Part shown: in pieces, positions 62,590 through 64,000 of the stretch
How positions within the stretch are numbered: position 1 is the first letter of the stretch
Layout of the letters: each line of letters opens with the position of its first letter
Assembly: GCF_024400535.1 (NCBI RefSeq)
Contig: NZ_CP038800.1
Span: 2,294,001-2,358,000, forward strand
Direction: 5' to 3'
Length of the DNA: 64,000 nt
From: Treponema denticola
GTDB taxonomy: Bacteria > Spirochaetota > Spirochaetia > Treponematales > Treponemataceae
Translations under genes and position numbers: made by a program
Notes under the pieces: model-generated
What the model was told of the DNA's origin: nothing
Databases searched by the model: none
Seen by the model: the letters and a program-made list of their open reading frames with translations, nothing else

Positions 62590-63263
62590 TCCAAGGTTTT
62601 TAATTCTACCGAAACTTCAAAGCCCTTTTCGTTTTTTGTAATCTCGGCAAGAGCATAGCGGCCTTCCATCAGGGCACCGGGGTTTACCAAAACGGTTTCG
62701 CCGATTTTATCGACCGCAAAGGACTCGTGAATATGACCCGACACAACCAAAAGAGGCTTATGCTTTTCGATAAAAGCAGTGATGCCCTTTGAGCCCACAT
62801 GCACCATGGGAGCCACCTTATCGACCTTAGCCCCATGCGGAGGATTATGACAAACCAAAACCAAGTTACCGGCTTCGGTAATATTTGCTTTTTCAAAGGC
62901 ATCGGTTAAATCTTTTACAAGCTCTTCATCGGTTCTTTCGTAAGGTGTAGTGCCTGTAAATTTGCTTCCGCCCCCGGAACCCGCAAAGATAAGCCCTTCA
63001 AAATTTTTTACCTCGCCCGTAATCGAAACACCGGCATCTTTTAATTTTTTTTCAAACTCAGGTTCATCGCAATTCCCCAACACGGCAAAAATATTTTTAT
63101 GAATCTTTAAAAGCTCGTTTAAAAAAGGAGCCCCCGTTTCAATCTTTTTAAAAGCAGCAAAGTCCCCTCCGAAAATAAGGGCATCAACCCCATCGGCAAC
63201 AGGTTTTATCCTTTTTAGTTTTTCAAGATCCCCATGCCCGTCCGAAATAATCAATAACTTCAT
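62586..63263 (-). CDS. YfcE/MJ0936-type metallophosphoesterase
   Basis: 225 aa: LLIISDGHGDLEKLKRI, IFGGDFAAFK, VLGNCDEPEFE, LVLVCHNPPHG and VSGHIHESF are the five metal-binding motifs of the calcineurin-like family. A phosphodiesterase of unknown substrate. AGGAGGG precedes the ATG. A 17-bp hairpin (63285-63324) and the DGR template lie upstream. Confidence 0.9.
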   Translation of the reverse strand: MKLLIISDGHGDLEKLKRIKPVADGVDALIFGGDFAAFKKIETGAPFLNELLKIHKNIFAVLGNCDEPEFEKKLKDAGVSITGEVKNFEGLIFAGSGGGSKFTGTTPYERTDEELVKDLTDAFEKANITEAGNLVLVCHNPPHGAKVDKVAPMVHVGSKGITAFIEKHKPLLVVSGHIHESFAVDKIGETVLVNPGALMEGRYALAEITKNEKGFEVSVELKTLD

Positions 63264-63284
63264 AAGTATAAGCCCTCCTAAAGC

Positions 63285-63324
63285 GGTCTAGCCTAAAAAT
63301 CGAATTAGATTTTTAGGCTAGACC
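63285..63324. repeat. 17-bp inverted repeat at the left end of the DGR region
   Basis: GGTCTAGCCTAAAAATC and its complement, loop GAATTA. The inner core TAAAAATC-NNNTTA-GATTTTTA is nearly that of the first hairpin in element copies 3 and 4, while the outer stems differ. It lacks the CGA-GTTT module. Confidence 0.65.
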
Positions 63325-63366
63325 AATTATACATTATTTTTGGGAAATGGTATATGGGAAGGAAAA

Positions 63367-63462
63367 GACTGTTGTTGTTCCGTTTGCCTACAGTGCAGTT
63401 GTTCGCGTTGTTGTTCCAGCTGCCGCCGCGTTTAACACGGTTAGAGCCTGACGCGGCACCTT
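63367..63462 (-). repeat. DGR template repeat (TR)-like sequence
   Basis: Aligns base for base with 63764-63859 over 96 positions, with 79 identical and 17 different. At all 17 sites this copy has A on the minus strand. Its codons are asparagine-rich (KRGGSWNNNANNCTVGKRNN). Frame is broken upstream and it ends early downstream, so it is not a gene. Homology stops before the C-terminal codons of the variable gene. Confidence 0.9.
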
Positions 63463-63487
63463 ATAAGGTCCATACCGTTTTTTAGCC

Positions 63488-63513
63488 AAAAAATTTTCGA
63501 GCCGCTAAAGCGG
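63488..63513 (-). repeat. GC-rich hairpin between TR and variable gene
   Basis: AGCCGC/GCGGCT with loop TTTA on the minus strand, followed by an AT-rich run CGAAAATTTTTT; it could terminate transcripts from the variable gene before TR. The rest of 63463-63713 has the element copy 5 and no gene. Confidence 0.5.
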
Positions 63514-63626
63514 CTGACATAGTGCAGGTTAATCATTATTTTCAAAAATTTACTGCACCCAACAACACATTTTGCCTGTTCGGTTTCACCGCTTTACCGC
63601 CATGGACGGCGGTGGTTCCATTCTTG

Positions 63627-63688
63627 CGATGTTTTGCCGTGAGGCAAAACTCGAAACTCAAAATCGGACACGGATGTCCGATTTTGAG
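63627..63688 (-). other. Modular hairpin element, copy 5 (behind the variable gene)
   Basis: On the minus strand 14-nt arms CTCAAAATCGGACA and complement (63688-63675, 63670-63657), three bases, then CGA (63653-63651), GTTTTGCC-TCAC-GGCAAAAC, A, TCG (63629-63627), CA. Same layout as copies 1-4. It begins 26 bases after the stop of the DGR target gene, and no gene follows. Confidence 0.7.
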
Positions 63689-63713
63689 TACCTCTCCGGC
63701 AAAATGTGTGAAC

Positions 63714-64000
63714 TTAGGGCCGACAAGCCAACCGGAAGCCAAGATTGCTGTCCCTGCTGCCAGGACTGCCGTCGATCCGTAAGCCTACAGCGCAGTCGCC
63801 CGCGTTGTCGCCCCAGCTGCCGCCGCGTCCAACACGGCCAGAGCCTGACGCGGCACCTTGAGGATCGGTAACAATACCGCCTTGCTCATAAGCAACATCG
63901 TTTGATGCAGGGTTACTACTATATCTATCAAAACACCATTCCCAGACATTCCCGCTCATATCGTGTAAGCCAAGTGCATTCGCTCTCCTTTTTCCTACTT
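63714..64000 (-). CDS. FGE/SUMF1-fold variable protein (DGR target), 5' end outside window
   Basis: The last ~94 codons are visible. [20 protein letters not shown] then WCFDRY is the conserved FGE-sulfatase (formylglycine-generating enzyme) core. The C-terminus [17 protein letters not shown] then [11 protein letters not shown] is the C-type-lectin-like end. The catalytic half is not in view. T. denticola TvpA, a DGR variable protein, has this fold (established). The VR lies in codons that would be surface loops. The frame runs open to the window edge. Confidence 0.88.
   Translation of the reverse strand, partial: VGKRRANALGLHDMSGNVWEWCFDRYSSNPASNDVAYEQGGIVTDPQGAASGSGRVGRGGSWGDNAGDCAVGLRIDGSPGSRDSNLGFRLACRP
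63764..63859 (-). repeat. DGR variable repeat (VR)
   Basis: The diversified partner of the TR at 63367-63462, within the C-terminal part of the FGE-fold gene. 14 of 17 changes are A to G and three are A to T on the coding strand. The codons AGC, GAC and AGC downstream of it also look like mutated AAC, so diversification may extend past the matched part. Confidence 0.9.

Noticed and set aside
10513-63688. Modular hairpin elements as integron attC sites (treponemes have chromosomal integrons).
   Set aside because: No paired RYYYAAC/GTTRRRY core sites are seen, and the elements flank ordinary chromosomal genes in both operon and single contexts.
63522-63871. Plus-strand frames over the DGR region.
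   Set aside because: They read across the VR, a hairpin element and the FGE coding strand; protein family evidence is only on the minus strand.

Overview
The window is low-GC bacterial DNA that looks like a host-associated treponeme of the Treponema denticola type. This is inferred from the AT-rich codon use, a spirochaete-style MAF flagellar glycosyltransferase, many lipoproteins with SxxC-like boxes, a large outer-membrane protein/lipoprotein pair, and at the right edge a variable FGE/C-type-lectin gene of the kind diversified by the T. denticola retroelement. Species is not proven.

Layout. 0-4 kb, minus strand: a PadR/HAAS membrane-protein operon with a palindromic operator on the PadR start, corA and cca, then a fossil of an Rpn nuclease tail. 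4-10 kb: mscS, a lipoprotein, a VapBC pair, a YwnB/YwnA-like reductase-regulator pair with a long palindrome in its promoter, two acetyltransferases and a glycerophosphodiesterase. 10-20 kb: an MFS transporter broken in a T9 tract, acyP, a PHP phosphatase, a DUF1722 gene with a truncated pyrimidine-dimer glycosylase, two TPM-domain proteins, the Hen1-Pnkp RNA repair pair and a SemiSWEET. 20-23 kb: a three-gene set like B. subtilis ydjGHI. 23-28.6 kb: a five-gene peptide/nickel-type ABC importer behind a cobalamin riboswitch. 28.7-38 kb: an AAA/PD-(D/E)XK ATPase, a heterodimeric ABC exporter, MAF glycosyltransferase, a PpiD/SurA-like foldase and tRNA-Lys. 38-50 kb: coiled-coil protein plus ParE, MazEF, tcdA, mraY, a DUF368 (PopT-like) gene with an in-frame TGA, uraA, orphan HigA, hicB with a hicA fossil, a divergent polysaccharide deacetylase, tsaD and a radical SAM enzyme. 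50.5-57 kb is accessory: an OMP/lipoprotein pair, two tandem Rpn genes (one frameshifted) with fossils, and a mosaic fossil copy of the tsaD-radical SAM stretch. 57-63.3 kb: an ABC exporter pair, aldehyde dehydrogenase, rsmG and a phosphodiesterase. 63.3-64 kb: a template repeat/variable repeat pair of a diversity-generating retroelement (DGR).

Three signals stand out. First, a 96-bp TR/VR pair differs at 17 sites, every one an adenine of the template on the coding strand; no reverse transcriptase is in the window. Second, a family of modular hairpin elements recurs at five places: a variable hairpin, then CGA-GTTT...AAAC-A-TCG with a covarying stem, four of the five just upstream of a gene in the same orientation. 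Third, the Rpn genes carry a perfect internal Shine-Dalgarno and ATG, predicting an RpnS-like intragenic small protein that survives even in the frameshifted copy.

Toxin-antitoxin and selfish modules are dense (VapBC, MazEF, HigA, HicB/hicA fossil, Rpn), and several genes sit in intermediate states of decay or possible phase variation.
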